DNA of 64,000 nt, taken from the NCBI RefSeq assembly GCF_001748145.1, contig NZ_BCQA01000001.1, positions 6,164,501-6,228,500 of the forward strand, read 5' to 3'. The notes under the pieces were generated by a model that made no database searches, was not told the DNA's origin, and was given only the letters and a program-made list of their open reading frames with translations. Numbering within the stretch: position 1 is the first letter of the stretch; every line of letters starts with the position of its first letter. The stretch comes from Bosea sp. BIWAKO-01 (GTDB taxonomy: Bacteria; Pseudomonadota; Alphaproteobacteria; Rhizobiales; Beijerinckiaceae). Positions 62,425-64,000 of this stretch are shown one piece after another. A program made the position numbers and the translations under genes.

Positions 62425-64000
62425 CTACACCCCCGAAAAGATCGTCGCGCCCGTATCGGCGCTGCCGACGGCGGCGCGAAACGACGCGAACAGGTCGCGC
62501 CCGACGCCCCAATGCGAGGCTTCGAGATCGGCTTCAGCCGGCGTGCGCGCGGCCCATTCCGCGGCATCGACCAGCACGGTCAACGTGCCTGCGACCGCAT
62601 CCACCCGGATCAGGTCGCCCTCGCGGATCCGCGCGATCGGCCCGCCTTCGACAGCTTCAGGCGTGACATGGATGGCGGCGGGAACCTTGCCGGAGGCGCC
62701 CGACAGCCGCCCGTCGGTGACCAGCGCCACCTTGAAACCGCGGTCCTGCAGCACGCCGAGCGGCGGCATCAGCTTGTGCAGTTCGGGCATGCCATTGGCC
62801 CGCGGCCCCTGGAAACGCACCACCGCGACGAGGTCGCCTGTGAGCTCGCCGGCCTTGAAGGCGGCCTGCAGGGCCTCCTGGCTGTGGAAGATCCGGGCCG
62901 GGGCCTCGATGACATGGCGCTCCCTGGCAATGGCCGAGGTCTTGATCACAGCCCGGCCAAGATCGCCGCTCAGAACCGTGAGCCCGCCGGTCGGCTGGAA
63001 CGGGGCTCCGGCGCCGCGCAGCACCGCCTCGTCGCCGCTGCTTATCGCACCGTCGCGCCAGGTCAGCGCACCGTCGGCGCCGAGCGCGGGCTCCTGGACA
63101 TAGGCGTCGAGCCCGCTGCCCCAGACCGTCTCGACGTCGCGATGCAGCAACCCTGCCCCGAGCAATTCGCGAATGACGAAGCCCATGCCGCCGGCGGCAT
63201 GAAAATGGTTCACGTCGGCCTTGCCGTTTGGATAGATCCTTGTGAGCAGCGGCGTCGTCTCTGCAAGGTCGGAGAAATCATCCCAGTTCAGCTGGATGCC
63301 CGCTGCAGCCGCCATCGCGACGAGATGCATGGTGTGGTTGGTCGAGCCGCCGGTCGCATGCAGGCCGACCACGCCATTGACGAAGGCGCGCTCGTCCAGC
63401 ATCCGCCCGACCGGAATATAGTCGTTGCCGAGCGCGGTGATCGCCATCGCCCGCTCGGTCGCCGCCCGGGTCAGGGCATCGCGCAGCGGCGTGTTGGGAT
63501 TGACGAAGGAGGCGCCCGGCAGGTGCAGCCCCATGATCTCCATCACCATCTGGTTCGTGTTGGCGGTGCCGTAGAAGGTGCAGGTGCCGGGGCCGTGATA
63601 GGATTGCGCCTCGGCCTCGAGCAGCGCTTCGCGGCTGACCTTGCCCTCGGCGAAAAGCTGGCGCGCCTTCGCCTTGTCGTCATTGGAGAGGCCGGACGTC
63701 ATCGGGCCGGCCGGAATGAACACCGCCGGCAGGTGGCCGAAGGACAGCGCGCCGATGATGAGGCCAGGCACGATCTTGTCGCAGATGCCGAGGAACACGG
63801 CCGCATCGAAGCTCTGGTGCGACAGCGCAACCGCGGTCGACAGCGCAATGACGTCGCGCGAGAACAGCGACAGCTCCATGCCGGCCTCGCCCTGGGTGAT
63901 GCCGTCGCACATGGCAGGAACGCCACCGGCGACCTGGGCGACGCCGCCCGCCGCCCGCGCCGTGGCGCGGATAAGCTCGGGGAAGCGCTCATAGGGCTGA
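62425..64000 (-). CDS. edd: phosphogluconate dehydratase (Entner-Doudoroff), N-terminus beyond window
   Basis: About 525 residues are visible; the missing 80 or so N-terminal residues lie past the window edge. IlvD/Edd family [4Fe-4S] dehydratase: [56 protein letters not shown] and [17 protein letters not shown], with conserved cysteines. [13 protein letters not shown] and [18 protein letters not shown] distinguish Edd from IlvD. It converts 6-phosphogluconate to KDPG. A partner eda gene is not in the window. Confidence 0.95.
   Translation of the reverse strand, partial: QPYERFPELIRATARAAGGVAQVAGGVPAMCDGITQGEAGMELSLFSRDVIALSTAVALSHQSFDAAVFLGICDKIVPGLIIGALSFGHLPAVFIPAGPMTSGLSNDDKAKARQLFAEGKVSREALLEAEAQSYHGPGTCTFYGTANTNQMVMEIMGLHLPGASFVNPNTPLRDALTRAATERAMAITALGNDYIPVGRMLDERAFVNGVVGLHATGGSTNHTMHLVAMAAAAGIQLNWDDFSDLAETTPLLTRIYPNGKADVNHFHAAGGMGFVIRELLGAGLLHRDVETVWGSGLDAYVQEPALGADGALTWRDGAISSGDEAVLRGAGAPFQPTGGLTVLSGDLGRAVIKTSAIARERHVIEAPARIFHSQEALQAAFKAGELTGDLVAVVRFQGPRANGMPELHKLMPPLGVLQDRGFKVALVTDGRLSGASGKVPAAIHVTPEAVEGGPIARIREGDLIRVDAVAGTLTVLVDAAEWAARTPAEADLEASHWGVGRDLFASFRAAVGSADTGATIFSGV

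Overview
The window is high-GC DNA from an alphaproteobacterium, most likely of the order Hyphomicrobiales. The evidence is a DUF1127 protein, Entner-Doudoroff edd, NarL-type regulator paralogues, DUF1622/DUF202 membrane proteins, MazEF and HigA modules, and GC-rich codon use almost throughout. A genus such as Bosea is only a guess. Much of the window is accessory DNA: a prophage remnant, six recognisable insertion sequences or IS remnants, several families of dispersed intergenic repeats, toxin-antitoxin genes and many regulators.

Region by region. 1-4341 holds the end of a HigA-type antitoxin and a prophage early module. That module is a leftward operon (YdaS/Cro-like repressor, DnaA domain IV protein, DUF1376 replication protein, small proteins) divergent from a CI-like repressor, with three operator-like 14-mers between them. 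4452-15932 is a rightward metabolic cluster: tandem Usp, DUF3141, FabI, acetoacetate-type CoA-transferase A/B, zinc alcohol dehydrogenase, a fused ethanolamine ammonia-lyase EutB-EutC carrying a Tat-like signal, a CBS protein and a GntP permease with an apparent frameshift. It is followed at about 16050-16368 by a decayed second copy of the CI C-terminal domain, so the cluster is bracketed by repressor sequences. 16732-22258 carries a DUF1127 protein, MazEF with two palindromic operators, a WrbA remnant, two LuxR-type regulators and rsgA. 22673-24048 is an IS110/IS1111 element that has split a copy of a dispersed repeat.

24237-32789 carries a secreted propeller-like protein, an OmpR-type two-component pair whose response regulator lacks its N-terminus, a YCII-like protein, a low-GC OLD-like ATPase/TOPRIM gene, an alpha/beta hydrolase and an SRPBCC protein. 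33097-61190 contains four 1548-bp IS1182-family copies with identical predicted transposases, each flanked by GGTG repeats. Between them lie a MarR/cupin pair with twin palindromic operators, a second NarL regulator, two AraC regulators, a Usp gene, IS6 and IS3 remnants, a sugar ABC transporter, a methyltransferase, a BASS transporter, DUF202 and DUF1622 membrane proteins, an arylsulfatase and a large proline-rich autotransporter. The window ends in edd, truncated at the edge.

Inferred gene cooperation: in 4452-15932, ammonia-lyase would release acetaldehyde, which the zinc dehydrogenase could reduce. The CoA-transferase, DUF3141 and GntP-type permease suggest short-chain hydroxy/keto-acid use, and the Usp and CBS proteins suggest stress or energy sensing. 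No tRNA, rRNA or CRISPR array was seen.
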